From Silene conica (lineage: Eukaryota > Streptophyta > Magnoliopsida > Caryophyllales > Caryophyllaceae): a DNA stretch of 64,000 bases. This document shows positions 12,346 to 24,544 of the stretch, piece by piece. Location of the stretch: positions 439,001 through 503,000 of the forward strand of contig CM055318.2 of assembly GCA_029255685.2 (NCBI GenBank), read 5' to 3'. Position 1 is the stretch's first letter; every line of letters begins with the position of its first letter. Made by a program: the position numbers and the translations under genes. The notes under the pieces are model-generated. The model saw only the letters and a program-made list of their open reading frames with translations, was not told where the DNA came from and searched no databases.

Positions 12346-15300
12346 ATGCCAGAAATTCAGCTAGGTCATACCCTGCAGTCCCATGGCATGCAAGTGGCTA
12401 GAATACATATGCATGATTGGCTCATTCTTTTCCTTCTGGTGATAATTGACATCGTCTTGAATGTTATTGAGCCATTTCACCGATACGTTGGGAAAGGAAT
12501 GATGGAGGATCTCATGTACCCTCTCAAAGGAAATACGGTTCCCTTCTGGGCTGTTCCGGTGTGTTTGTCATTTCATGGCTGACATTATAAGACCAACTTC
12601 TTTATCAGCAGAGTTTCTACAAAAATAACAAGTTATCTCTTGGTTGCAGATTATTGCAGTCCTGTTGCCGTTCCTCGTCTTTCTGATTTACTATATCATC
12701 AGAAAGGATATCTATGATTTTCATCACGCGATTCTTGGTACACATTCACTCATTACTGGTATATTTGATGACACAAGCACAATTGCACATAATTTACTGT
12801 ACTGAACTTCATGTGTATTATTGTCTAGGTCTCCTGTTTTCCGTGCTTATAACCTCTGTAATTACTGATGCAATTAAAGATGGTGTTGGTAGACCCCGCC
12901 CTGATTTCTTTTGGCGGTGTTTTCCCGATGGGAAAGACGTAGGTGTTTCGTTTTCATTTTTTTCGTGATGGTTTTTTTGCTGTTTTGAATTTCCTTTTTG
13001 GGAGACTTGCTGATCACTTGTTTTCGTCCAGGTGTATGATAAGGTCACTGGTGTTGTCAGGTGTACAGGTTTAAAGAGTGTTATCAAAGAAGGCCATAAA
13101 AGCTTTCCAAGTGGGCATTCTTCATGTAAGCAATACAACAGCTATATCAACCTCGTTCTCTTTTTATCACGTGCCTGTTGAATAGTAAATTGTTTTCTCA
13201 CTTATGACGAGATTTGATCGTGCTGTCTTCATAGGACTACTTCTATATTACAAAAAACTTCTCATATGAGACGGTTTTATGATATGATATTTCCAAAATA
13301 GATTTTCGTTTGCAAAAACAGTGCTTCTTGTGTCTGTTAGGCGCTTCAGTTCGCCTTGCACTCCCCACAACGGAGTCTCACTTGTGCCGTATTAAAGTAA
13401 GGGGGTGTTTTTGTTCAAACCGAAAAAGTATAAGGTATGTGTTCGGAATGAGCCAAACCCATACCACGTGTTTGCGTAGCAAATCCGAGGGTTTAATCCG
13501 AGGGTAGTTATTCTTTGATTTGAGTCTTTAGTGAGTCAATAGGTTGCATGCTTAACCTTTTAGTTACATGGGTAAGTCTCTTATTAGCTTAAAATAAAAC
13601 CGTCTCCAAAGATTCCAACTGAATAGATTATATTACCGCATTAAGTTACTAGTACTCTTGAATCACCTCAATGGCTTTCTCCTAATAGATTTCCGTATTT
13701 AGTTGTAGAGTGTGCGTACTTGCTGAACGGTTGCCCTTCCATATGCAGGGTCCTTTGCAGGTCTTGGTTTCCTGGCTTGGTACCTTGGCGGGAAAATTAA
13801 GGTTTTTGATCGTAAGGGACATGTTGCAAAACTATGCATCGTTCTTTCGCCCATTCTTCTTGCTGCCATGGTGGCAGTTTCCCGGGTTGATGATTACTGG
13901 CACCACTGGCAAGATGTCTTTGCCGGAGGTTTGTTAGGTCTGTGTTCTGAATCTCTGAGTATTAATTGTTTGGAATCCCTGATTTTTGATGAATTGTTCT
14001 CTGTGAAACATTGGGCGTCATATTCGTTGTTTCATTATTTCCCGATCATAATACTTTCTTCTTGTTAAGCAGGCATGGTTATTTCTTCATTCTGCTACTT
14101 GCAGTTCTTTCCGCCACCATATGATGTAAATGGTAAGACCTTATTGATTATTCTGATTTTTATACTTTTTTGGTTCCTCCTAATGGCTGCTTACGTGCTT
14201 AAAATAAGATACGCTTACCACATTTCTTTTCTTGTGTGCCCGTCTATCTCTGTTTTGAAGCAGCGATTGTGTATTTGAAGCAGCGATGAAGGGGAGCCTT
14301 GGCGCACCGGTTAAGGTGTTGCTTTGTGACCGTGAGGTCACGGGTTCAAGCCCTGGGAGCGGCCTCTTGCCAAAATGGCAAGGGAAGGCTTGCCCCCATT
14401 ACACCCTTGTGGTGGGGCCCTTCCCCGGACCCTCGCCTAGCGGGGACGCCATCGTGCACCGGGCTGCCCTTTTTTTTTTGGTATTTTTCTAGGACTCCGT
14501 TAGATGATGTGTTGTAGGCTTATAGAGGAACTGCCGCCACAAAGATGGATCTTGCCATTTGCAATATGTTTCGAGGTCCTAACTCTTTAGGTGTTTAGAA
14601 ATGTAGTCACTAAAGTTTCATCATCAGGTAAAATAGCGTGTATCCTTAAATCTGAATAAATCGAGGTTGTGGTATGTGTATGTTCTTTGAGCGTATTGTA
14701 GTTGTACTTTCACATATTTTTTCTTTAAGACATGCTTCTCGCTTTATACTTTCATTAGTTGGCAACAAAATGAAAAGGCAAACTAGGTGCTTTGAGGGGT
14801 AAGGTTGCATTTGTCCGACCTCTGGTACCTCGTCATAGATAGGAGCCTATGAGGTATATGGGTAACGTTGCTGTTATTTTAAGACTATCAAACCCCGTAT
14901 GACTGAGATCGTGATATTCTTGTACAAAATTCCAACCAATAAATGACACAGAAGAGTTATCAAGCAGTTCCAATGAATAAGAGGCTGCGTAAGGCAACAT
15001 ACACATGATTCTTCTTGCTGTCATCAGTGTGAAGTGTATTATTATCAAAGCATCGCACAGGAAAAGGGTATAGACTGGAGAGAATAGACAAATTTTCATG
15101 GAAAACAATGTACTGATAATCGTCTAGATGGAGTTGACTAGTTTTTCTATGTTTAGTCACACAGTTTCTGTAAGGGATTCTACTGTGGTGTACTCTAGGG
15201 ACCTGAACCCGGATCTAACCCGCCCCGCCTCTCTCGGGCCCAAACTCGGTCCAGCCCGTGTGTGAAGTAACCGGGCCCGGGTCCAATTTCTGGAGCCCGG

Positions 15301-16241
15301 CCTGGAAGGTGACCCGTATGTGTCCAGACCCTCCCAAGACCCGCCCAAACCCACCCCTAGACCCGCCCCAACCCGCCCCCAACCCGCCCCGTGCCGGGTC
15401 CGGGTTACACTTCCCACGAACTGGGCCCAACCCATCCTGGACCCGCCCTAACCCCGGGTCTTGTCCGGGTCCCCATACCTTGAACCTGCACCCGCCCTCG
15501 ACCCGTCCCGGACCCGGCCGACCCGCACCATTGACCACCCCTAGTGTACTCTGGTGTCTTGGCTATTCTGGGTATGGTAGACTACATTCTAGTGTGTTTT
15601 GCTAGTAGCTTATCTGTTCCAGTTATGTTAGAATTTTCTGTCCCTGTATGAATTTCTTGTGAAAAACAGTCTTTAGGAAGCTTTAGACAGATCGCACAAA
15701 ATGGGTTATTTTTTTCTTGGCGCTTTTCTGCTTGACAACGTAACTCCCGGTCTTTTGGTCTTTTCTTACCCCCAGCGTTCCATTTCTTCTTTACACGTGT
15801 TTAATCCTTCATTTCTCGATGATGCTTTTTTCTTTCTTTCTTTCACCTTGTCATTCGCGGGAGCCCTGAAAACAAACACTAGGGCAATCCGGCAATGTTG
15901 TTGCTTTTGTATTATAATCCTAGACCTGCATGGCCTTCACAGTGCTTTGTTTCGGTTTCTAATTCCACAACTACCTTATTATCTGTGTTTATTCCATTGA
16001 CTATATAACTAATGTAAGGCTTTACTATTGATCAGGGTGGGGTCCTCATACATACTTCAGATTGCTGGAAGAGTTCAGAAACGGCCTTCCGACAACTAAC
16101 AACACCAGCGCTCACAGTATTCGGCCTACCGAGTTGGAAAACATACACTTCCAATCTCACGACGGTCCAGATAGACCAGAGTTCGGTCATTACCCCTCAA
16201 TGCCGAACCTACATGGCATGGAAAGCGGCATCAGACAGTAA
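12346..16241 (+). CDS. LPP: Lipid phosphate phosphatase (PAP2 family), copy B, LPP2-like
   Basis: Seven exons: 12346-12558, 12650-12737, 12829-12938, 13032-13125, 13749-13937, 14073-14132, 16036-16241; 319 aa. The N-terminus [14 protein letters not shown] closely resembles Arabidopsis LPP2 as I recall it. PAP2 signatures are K117-x6-R124P125, P163SGH166 and S213R-x5-H220-x3-D224; six hydrophobic segments are expected, placing it in an endomembrane or plasma membrane where it would hydrolyse phosphatidic acid to diacylglycerol. Exons 1, 2, 3, 5 and 6 have exactly the same lengths as in copy A; exon 4 differs by one codon. The last exon encodes a 69-residue tail ending [10 protein letters not shown] 5' leader intron is likely, since an acceptor lies 9 bp before the ATG. 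Introns 4 and 6 are enlarged by transposon insertions. Likely functional. Confidence 0.95.
13398..13506 (-). mobile_element. Truncated copy of the 35-kb miniature element, in LPP-B intron 4
   Basis: Begins AAGGGGGTGTTTTTGTTCAA and continues with GGAATGAGCCAAACCCATAC, the same order as the reverse complement of the right end of the 34876-35338 element, but stops after roughly 100 bp. Confidence 0.6.
14290..14479 (+). mobile_element. Au-family SINE in LPP-B intron 6
   Basis: Starts GGGGAGCCTTGGCGCACCGG, carries an RNA polymerase III B-box-like GGTCACGGGTTCAAGCC, then CTCTTGCCAAAATGGCAAGG and CCTTCCCCGGACCC, and ends GTGCACCGGGCTGCCC plus a T tract. This order is that of the angiosperm Au SINE, which has a tRNA-related head and no coding capacity. 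It appears full length. A 13-bp sequence TTGAAGCAGCGAT is repeated just upstream (14255, 14275), but no clear target duplication follows the element. Confidence 0.9.
15196..15543. mobile_element. GC-rich hAT-like nonautonomous element in LPP-B intron 6
   Basis: A 348-bp island built of ACCCG/GCCCG motifs, strongly GC-rich against an AT-rich background. Ends TAGGG...CCCTA are flanked by a perfect 8-bp duplication GTGTACTC (15188-15195, 15544-15551). Long open frames in it are composition artefacts. Confidence 0.8.
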
Positions 16242-16511
16242 CCTTTCCACTTCTTCTGTATAGTTTGCAGACTAATAGACTTGATTATTATATCGAAGCA
16301 AGTTTCAGGGAATTACTGCGCGTCTTATTGTGTATCGATGTGAATCCTTCTAACCTGATTTTGATACTAGCTTTTCCTATTAAGTGTCTTTTGCACATAT
16401 GGTTGCCAATTTTTCAATGCTAATACTATTAGCCATTAAGGGTTCTATTTCTGATCTCTGAGTCGATTTTGATCTCCGTCCCTGTGCAGTCTTTACTTAT
16501 TTTGCTATTCT

Positions 16512-16683
16512 TTGGTGACGAGTGGTTTAATCCATGGACCATGTAAAGCACCCCTTTCGGGAGCTGCAGTGGCCAAATGGTCGTCGCCCCAGATGGTAAT
16601 CGAACCTGAGGCCTCTCAACTCCTGCATTTCTGCAAGCTTTAAGGTTTAACTCAGTTACCACTGGACTAACACCACTTGATTG
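16512..16683 (-). mobile_element. tRNA-derived SINE with perfect 14-bp target duplication
   Basis: On the minus strand it reads GTGGTGTTAGTCCAGTGGTA (A-box region), then CAGGTTCGATTACC (B box), GGCCACTGCAGCTCCCGAAA and an A-rich 3' end. Direct repeats TATTTTGCTATTCT lie at 16498-16511 and 16684-16697. Related copies are at 32.7 kb and 60.95 kb. It sits between the convergent ends of LPP-B and the response-regulator-like gene. Confidence 0.88.
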
Positions 16684-17043
16684 TATTTTGCTATTCTGTT
16701 TAGACTAAAGTTTATATAAATATGCGAAACCGTCTTAACTTGCTTGCAAATAATTCAGAAAAACAAATTGTTCTGAAAGTAAAACGAAACGTTTAACTTG
16801 AAAAAAAAGCAGAGTACGGAAATAAAAAGGCGAATGGAAATAAACCAAAGAAGGTTTCGCAATAACCCAACAACATCTTCATCTTATTCATCGTCCATTC
16901 TCGACTGCACTGAAGCCCAGCTCTTCAGATCACATTCCAAAATCTTCGCGAAGCTGTAAAAAACACATACTCCGTATTAAACATCACATAAATACGTCAA
17001 AGAAATGCACAAAAAAATTCTCTGAACACGGGCATATCCGTTT

Positions 17044-20000
17044 TCAACTTGCGACGGGTATGTCCGTCTTCAACAAGAATTTGTGATAAAGTAAATCGAC
17101 CTCTGCGAAAATTTCATCCAAAGAAAGGTCATCAAAATTGGTGTCCCCAAGATCTGGAATGTCAGTTTCACCAAAAACAGTAAGATTTGGTTGTTGTTCA
17201 TCCCCAATTTGTGGTAAATCAGGTACCAAAAACATATCTAGCTCTTCATCAGAAATTACTGGCTCATTTAACTTGTCCTCTGCATCCTTTTCTGCTTTCT
17301 CTGTTCAAATAAACAGTCAAATTTTAACTAATTTTATTATTGTTTTTTGTTCGACAATTTGTAGTCGAAAGTTATCAAATTTTGATCGTAAATATATTTT
17401 ACTGACTTTATCTAGTCAATTCTGATTATTAATTTTGACGATATTTTTATATACGAGTACAAGTACTTTTTATACAGGATCATATGAAAATAATTATTTC
17501 GATAAATTAAAGGTGAAAGTTTAACGTTAAAGTAAGTCCGATATTTTTTTTCAACATATTCATTGCTTTTTTTTTTGACAACTTTGACCATTAATAACGT
17601 CACTTTGAAATGTACTCTGTCAATCAAAAAACATCTTAAAAACAACAATAATTATCTTGAAATAAAAGAAGAAAAATAGTAAAATAAAAGATTTGTAATA
17701 GCATCGTCTTAACTCTTAACGACAAAATTCAGACAAAAAGATTATATACAAGAAATATTTATTTAAACATGTGCCCTCAAAGCACATTATGGAGAAGCTA
17801 AGTATGGAAAATTTTCAAGATTATATCACTAATTACGGTAAATCTGAGTTTTAACTTTAATTTATCGTGATATATTCTCAACAATATTTCGCAGGACACA
17901 TGTTAGAAAATCCGAAACAAGAAAGCCGATAATATTAATTTTCATTCTTCTATATATAATTCCATATAAAAAATATAAATATGAAGTTTAGATTATTTAC
18001 CTTTAGTCCAATATTCATGCCTAATTTGATCAATTATTGCAGTAAGCTTTGATTTCTTCTCAGATGATCCAAAAGGCTTTGGATTAATTGGATAATTAGC
18101 AGTAATCCCATTTGTCATAATAGAATTTCCATAATTATTTCCAGCTAAAATAATTGAATTATTATTGCATGGTGCACTGCTGTAGATTGGAACTTGATTA
18201 TTTTGATTCACAAAATTAGGAACATTTCCTAAAATATTTGAATTTTGGAGCAAATTAGGAGCTTGTGATCTTAACATTCTTGTCCCTGAATTACCAAAAT
18301 AGTTGTTGTTAATGTTTGTTGCATTAACACCCATTATTCCGGTACTTGGACTCGCACTCATTTGCTTATTAGTCTCCTTATTGAAACTCTGAAAAAAAAA
18401 ATTTAACAACGTTATTCCAGTGCTTTACAAACTCGTGCAGTCATGCTTATGATGAGTGAGTGGAGTAAATATAACAAAAATACGGAAAGACGTAATTGTA
18501 TAAATAGTTTAACTTTTTGTTGATATTACCACGGTTAGGTTATTAATATATGCTGTTATGGTATACGTTAAAAAAACCGTTTCACTAAATTGTCCCGAGT
18601 GTTTGCTATTTACTTTCAAAAACCATATTAAACACAAAATAGAATATAACCTGAAGATGATGAGCTGGTTGTGCTTGCACTCTCACAGGTGAATTTAGGG
18701 TTTTTGTTGCTTGTCCTGAAGTTGCTAAATAAACTCACAATAATCAGATTCTAATTAATAAATGAATTGAATACTGCTAACAAATTTTTTGTTTCCCGCA
18801 ATATTAAGTTAGGTATTCACAACCGATTTAAATAATTTAAAAATAAAAAAGAGATTGCACTGTCTAAAACAAATACTTCTCATTGTTTAAATACTTCTCA
18901 TTGTTTAAATAAATATTAAATATTAAAATGAGTGTATTTTTAAATATTTTATCCATTCTAATTATTTTTTTATCTTTTTATTTTTTTTATTATAAATATT
19001 TTAATTAAAGATAATTAAACAAATAAATAAGGTCGGGGAAGGGAGTAGCGTTCTAAATAAAAAATAAAATCGGAGAATATATATATAAATGAGAGTTAAA
19101 ATAAGTAGCAATGAGACACATGTTAAGACTAATTAACTTATTTTCAGCATTAAAATTCACTCAAATAAGTAGGAAAAATGATTAAAGTAAGTAAATTGGA
19201 AAATATTTACACATTATTTACGGAACAGTTGCATAAAACTGTCTTATAATATGAAGCAATAATAATTAATAAATAATAAACGTATCATTTCACAGTATAA
19301 AACGGTTTTACCTTGTGGTGTGTCATGACCAAGCAAGTTCATGAACTTTTGATGAAGTTGACAATCCCATTTAAGACCATCCTCATTATTATTTTGACCT
19401 TGATGACTTGTTTCACCCCTAGTAAAAATACCCCTTTTACCATTAGTTTGGTAATCATCTTTTTTACCATAATCCATTCTTTTCCTCTTATTGTAAGATG
19501 ATTGTACCATAATTTCTTTACCCTTGCCTTTGACATTATTATTAGTAGCCATAATAATATCCCTATTTTGTTTAGAATAATCATATTTGGCTTTCTTATT
19601 AGGAATAATTTTCCTTGGCTTCCTAATGACAAATTGCCATAGTCCTCTAGCTTCATCCCTCTTGATTGGCTTCTCTATGAAATGACTTATTCCTAGTTGT
19701 AACGCTGTCGAAATAAGTCGAAAATCCGCCACATATGATATCACTGCATCAAATTAATATAGTTCGGGAAAATCAAATTAGTTGTTACTTAATTAGGCTC
19801 TGTTTGGTAAAACTAACTGAAAAAGTAGCTGAAATCTGAAAAAGTAACTGATAAAGTAGCTGAAAATTAATAACGGATTAGGTAGAAAACTATTTGACAA
19901 ATTAACTGAAAAAGTAATTAATTTTGAAAAAATGAAGTAAAATATATAATAATTATTTAATAATATAAATTTAAGGGCAAAAAAGTAAAAAAAATACAAA

Positions 20001-22911
20001 TCAGCAACCTGAAATCTCAAATTTCATTTCAGATAGTTTATTTGATTAAATAAGGTACTTGTCAAATGCTTACGGAAACATAGGGTATTTGAAATTTTAA
20101 AATGAGTTACTTTGATCAAATCAGGTACCTGAAATATCTCGCCAAACAGAGCCTAGTAGAGTGATACATAAAATGTATAAAATAAATTATTGATAAGAGT
20201 TAAAATAATAAACATACAAATGATAGGGGTTTCTGAAATAGCCATAATACTCTTAAGGTAGGTTAAACAGTCGATTCCTGGCATGTTTGCTGCTGTTATA
20301 ATTAAATCATATGCACTTGTTTTTTCTTTTATCATTGACAATGCGACATCCGGTTCCTCAATACCTGTCACTATAATAACAAGAAGGAGATATAAAGTTA
20401 TTAATATTTCAATAACGATAACATTATCCTAAAGCCTCAATGTTCGCTAATTACGAGATAATTACAACTATTTAGAATAATGCAACATCTTTACAATTTG
20501 TTGAGATATTGTCGAGATATTATATAATTTTTCACCGATTATGTTTTTCTTGTATTTCTCCAATCGTAAAGTTCGTACTACGTACTGCCTTTACGATTGC
20601 AGGAGGGTATGAGGATGTTAGACCCTAAAGCTCGGCTATCATTCAGGTTTAATATATGATGTAAATCCGACCAATCAATAATCAATTCTCTCTTATAAAA
20701 TCTTTAATCTATAATCTTAACACCATATGTTCAATAAAAATATGTTTCTAAATGGCCAAAAATGTAAATTGCATTGTTGATGATTTCATGTGAAAAAGAA
20801 TAAGTATACTATTACAATGGACTAAGTAGAATTGCATGCTTAATACTTTATGGCATCAAAAAATGTTGTATAAAATGGGTATACCCTAACTTTCTTTTAT
20901 ATTTATTAAGAGTATCGTACTTCCTCCATCCCGTTGATATGTTTACCTACACTTATTTTATTTTACGAATACACTTTCTTTATTTTACAAGGGGAAATAA
21001 AATAAGTGTAAACATATCACTGTAACAAATGGAGTATTCATTAGTTTAGATTATGAAATAATGCTCGAAATACTTCCAAACAACTTATACTTAAAATAAT
21101 TTATTTAGAGTTAATTTGATTGTATGTTATTATTTGCATAAATATACAATAATGCCCGAAATTGATTAGGTGATTTGGATTTTTTTTCTTTTAATTTGGG
21201 GATAGTAAAATGAAAGAAGGTAGGAGTAGAGGTAAAAGTAAATATGTATAAGTATTTAGTTGAAGGGTAAAATGAACATTTTTTCATTTTGTTCACCAAA
21301 GTTATGATTTGATATTAAGTTTATAAAATTTAGGTATTTGTGGTATAGATTTTGAAAAAAAAATATATTCGGTATAATATTTAAAAAGTAAGGTTATGTA
21401 ACATCAATTTACCCTTTGTTCTATTAGTAAATCTCTTACAATAGTTTTACCATAAAACATTGTAAAGCCACCCATAAAAAAATGAGGCTCAATATTTAAT
21501 TATCCTTATTATAAAACATAATAACAGATAGACCTGGCAAAATTGACGTTATTTGAATGACCGGAATTTGAATTGAGGACCCGAATATACCAACCCACCC
21601 GCCACCGTCGTGACACAATCACGATAGGATCGATGAGATGTGCGTCTTTGGGTCATTATTTGTCATCACTTAAAGCCAAAAGCACAAGATATTGTTACTT
21701 AGTGGTGGATGAAATCCTTTATAAACATATTACAAGCCTCTTATTTTCCTGATATAAAATAACTTAATCTCATAATCTAATGAATTGTTACACCGGATCT
21801 GACTAAACCCTATTCAATGACCTCAATGTTATTAACTATTATCCACAATTATCCTTATTACATACTCCCTATTAATTACCCAAAAAAACTTGATAACATC
21901 AGATCATAATCCAAAAAGACCGACTCAATCCACTACAGTCGAGTAAATCTCAGTAAACCTAAACTCGAATTAACCCATCCTAATTGAAATCAATTTATCA
22001 TAGAATTTGTGTTATTACCCTCATTTTTTCATTCGCTTTCCCCCTTCCTTATACCAAAACTCTTCCCATGGTCTAACCCCCTTCTCAAAGTTACTATGAT
22101 GTGACATGTGACCTATTTATAAACTTTAGGGCTTTTCCCCTTTTTTTTCACTTTTCTTTTTTTTTTTTCTACTTCTTGTCACTTTTTATGGATCAATGGT
22201 ACATATGTATGCAAAGGTTTTATTTAATGAGATGATTTACATTAAATTATTTTAATATAATTAGTCTCGAAAATCTAATTAAATTTAAAAAGATTACAAA
22301 AATTCAGATTCGATCTTATTAGTTTTTTTTAATTAATCTGTTTTGATTTAAGCGATCCAAAATACCATTAATAATTGAATGCAACATAATTTTACATTTT
22401 AAAAGTGTATTTAATATAAAATATAAAAATAAAGTTTAGATCTTGGAGGTCTCACCAACCAAAATATATTCAATAACAATTAAATCACCCATAAAAAAGT
22501 AATCCTAAGCCAAAAAATGTAATTAACTTTTAAAATAAATAAATTAAAGTAAATGGAATGATGTTTTAGTAATGATTTTGATCAATTTAATTGAAAATAG
22601 TCAAGTTGAGAATGGTAAGAAGATTTATTTGAACTTTTATAAGATCATTAACGAATCTAGTTTCTGGAAAACAGTACGACAAAATTGACAATGAAAACGA
22701 CAGAAATTGATGTAAAGCCGACAAAAAATTGACCGGCGATAAACGACAAAAGAATAAAACAAGTATTATTTCAACAACCTCGGTAAGTTGATTCTTCCAG
22801 TACCAATGTTGTCTCCTGGAGAGACGTTACGTCAGGATCTATTAATAAGATTTTAGTTCCTACTGCGTACGGAGGAAGTGGTGTCTCCCTTTTTGTATTT
22901 TCTTGATCCAT
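17044..22911 (-). CDS. Divergent type-B response-regulator-like protein with degenerate receiver and GARP domain
   Basis: Six exons: 22911-22779, 20370-20218, 19743-19312, 18724-18651, 18388-18001, 17300-17044; 478 aa, all GT-AG and in phase. Residues 19-135 align with a response-regulator receiver: KILLIDPDVTSL keeps D25 but has P26 for an acidic-pocket Asp; the normal phospho-acceptor is Ala71 (DLIITAANMPG); the conserved Lys is kept (K120-P121). A basic stretch (KRKR, 181-184) precedes a partial GARP/Myb-like domain: W221-x3-LHQKF matches helix 1, but exon 4 (residues 240-264) keeps only the HHLQ end of the recognition segment. The Asn-rich middle and acidic C-terminus look like a transactivation region. 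True type-B regulators are cytokinin-controlled transcription factors; this one probably neither receives phosphate nor binds DNA normally. A short open stretch at 16957-16891 (minus) might be an alternative 3' exon, unproven. Confidence 0.85.
19796..20153. mobile_element. Miniature inverted-repeat element in RR-like gene intron 2
   Basis: Ends GGCTCTGTTTGG / CCAAACAGAGCC are perfect 12-bp inverted repeats around 358 bp of AT-rich DNA with repeated AACTGAAAAAGTAGCTGA motifs. No convincing target duplication, so the superfamily (hAT or PIF) is undecided. Confidence 0.7.
20918..21036. mobile_element. Stowaway-like MITE in RR-like gene intron 1
   Basis: Ends TACTTCCTCCATC and AAATGGAGTA, with the inner inverted pair GATATGTTTAC / GTAAACATATC, fold into a hairpin. 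TA at both edges fits a Stowaway element with eroded ends. Confidence 0.6.
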
Positions 22912-24544
22912 CTAAACTGCAAAACAGATAATTAAACAATTTTCGATTATACCATAAAAATTATTAATTAAAAGTACATAAACAATAAAAAAAAAACTAA
23001 ATATAATGCTTGATTATGATTAAGAAAAGTACATAAACAATTCTAGAAGTTGGTTGGTGAAAAGTTCATACACAAATAGTACTTGATTAATGAATTAGGG
23101 AAAGAATTTTCTCAATTAAGTGCTTGATGAATGAATGTACATGAGTGTTGTCTTTTTATACTCCTTAATAGGAAGTGAGACTGGTGTTATTCGTGCTAAC
23201 CTAATTATACGTTATAAAACAATTATACTATTTTATACTCCTTAATAGAAAGTGAGACTGGTGTTATTCGTGCTAACCTAATTATACGTTATAAAACAAT
23301 TATACTAATAAGGAAGAAACTTTTTTTTTTTTAAAGGAATAAGGAAGAAACTAAGAAAAAAGAAACCAACTAACTTTGGATTTTAGTTAATCCGCATTCA
23401 TTGTCAAAGACTTATGAGGTGGTTTTCTTATTTTGCCCACAGTTTTTTATTGAAAGACTTTATCGAAAAATTATCTAAGAATTTTTACAAATACTCGTTT
23501 AATACGGCCGTATGTAAGAATATCGTAAAAAAATCAAAATCGTATAATAGTTATCTCGTTAAATACTTCTATATTGATATTGGTCGTGTTTTCTTGCAAT
23601 TTGGATTATTTTACACGATTTTTTTGTAATTAAACGGTTTTATACAAGACTAATTGTTCTGATTGGGGAACTAATCCAGTGTGAACTAAACATCATATTA
23701 GCTACTTAAGGAAACAAAGATATCTTCTGTTTTTCAACAATTGAAACGTAAAAAAATAGCAAAACTCAATTCCATTCAATGATTATTATACATGTCCAAT
23801 CTTGATTTGTGCAAAGGTCTATATATGTCTTTTTTTTTTGAATTAGTGACACTAAGTGTTTGTATTTTCGGCTGAAATGAGCTGAATTGAATTAATTGGA
23901 GTATAGTTTAACTGAACTAAATTGAGTGGAACCGAGGTGAAGTGAATTTAGTTGAATTAAAAGTTAGTTTTGTGAAGAGATTAACTGAACATAATTGACT
24001 GAACGTAAATAAAATCTAACGGAATACAACCAAATAAAATTAAAAGGAGCTGAAATTAAGCCAGAGAGAATATGGTCTAAGAATGAAAACTTTAATATAT
24101 TTCGAAACTCATAAACTTTACAATAAAAAGATACCAGATCACTAAAATTTGTAGGCAGAGGGAGTACATTGTTTTCAAAAACTGAATACATTGCTTGTAT
24201 TGATAACAAAAAAGTACATACCGTTTTTACATAGTGATCACTTTCACAAACCCGCCACCAACACCGGCTGACATACAAAAGGCCAAAAATGGAATACAAT
24301 AAAATCACTTAATTTGGATCGGGAAAACGACAATGGACAAATATCCAACACATTCACTTCCGAAAAAGTACCAAAAAAAAAACAATACATTTTAAAACAA
24401 TATTATTTATCCTCTAATCCTTAATACACGTGTCATATCATAATACATTTTAAAACGATATTCAAATCATCCCTGAGCCCTTAAATTAAACCGTGTTAGA
24501 GGATATTACGGTATTTCACAATACGTGAACATCTTCCTTATCCA
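22912..24544. other. Intergenic between RR-like promoter and NRAMP 3' end
   Basis: Apart from the 77-bp duplication, it holds AT-rich DNA and, at about 23860-24060, repeat DNA of the TGAACTGAACTAAATTGAG type also seen near 11.0, 27.1 and 39.1 kb. No gene seen. Confidence 0.6.
23154..23308 (-). promoter_or_regulatory. 77-bp tandem duplication with TATA-like boxes, probable RR-like gene promoter
   Basis: Two head-to-tail copies, 77 bp apart, differ at very few positions. Read on the minus strand each carries a TATA-type box (TATAAAAAGAC near 23160-23150; TATAAAATA near 23237-23229) lying 240-330 bp upstream of the start codon at 22911. Promoter identity is inferred from position and the TATA match. 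Confidence 0.5.

Noticed and set aside
14291-14360. tRNA gene in LPP-B intron
   Set aside because: The pol III-like boxes belong to the head of an Au SINE; no cloverleaf with an acceptor stem is apparent.
15157-15605. Long Pro/Gly-rich open frames on both strands
   Set aside because: They arise from the GC-rich ACCCG composition of the hAT-like element, with frames open on both strands at once.
16891-16957. Extra 3' exon of the RR-like gene (minus strand, ...SWASVQSRMDDE)
   Set aside because: An acceptor-like TTTACAG precedes it, but no donor in exon 6 joins in the right phase convincingly; left as a possibility only.
17044-22911. Pseudogene call for the RR-like gene
   Set aside because: Despite missing key residues, all six exons are open, in phase and have good splice signals, so a maintained divergent gene is more likely.
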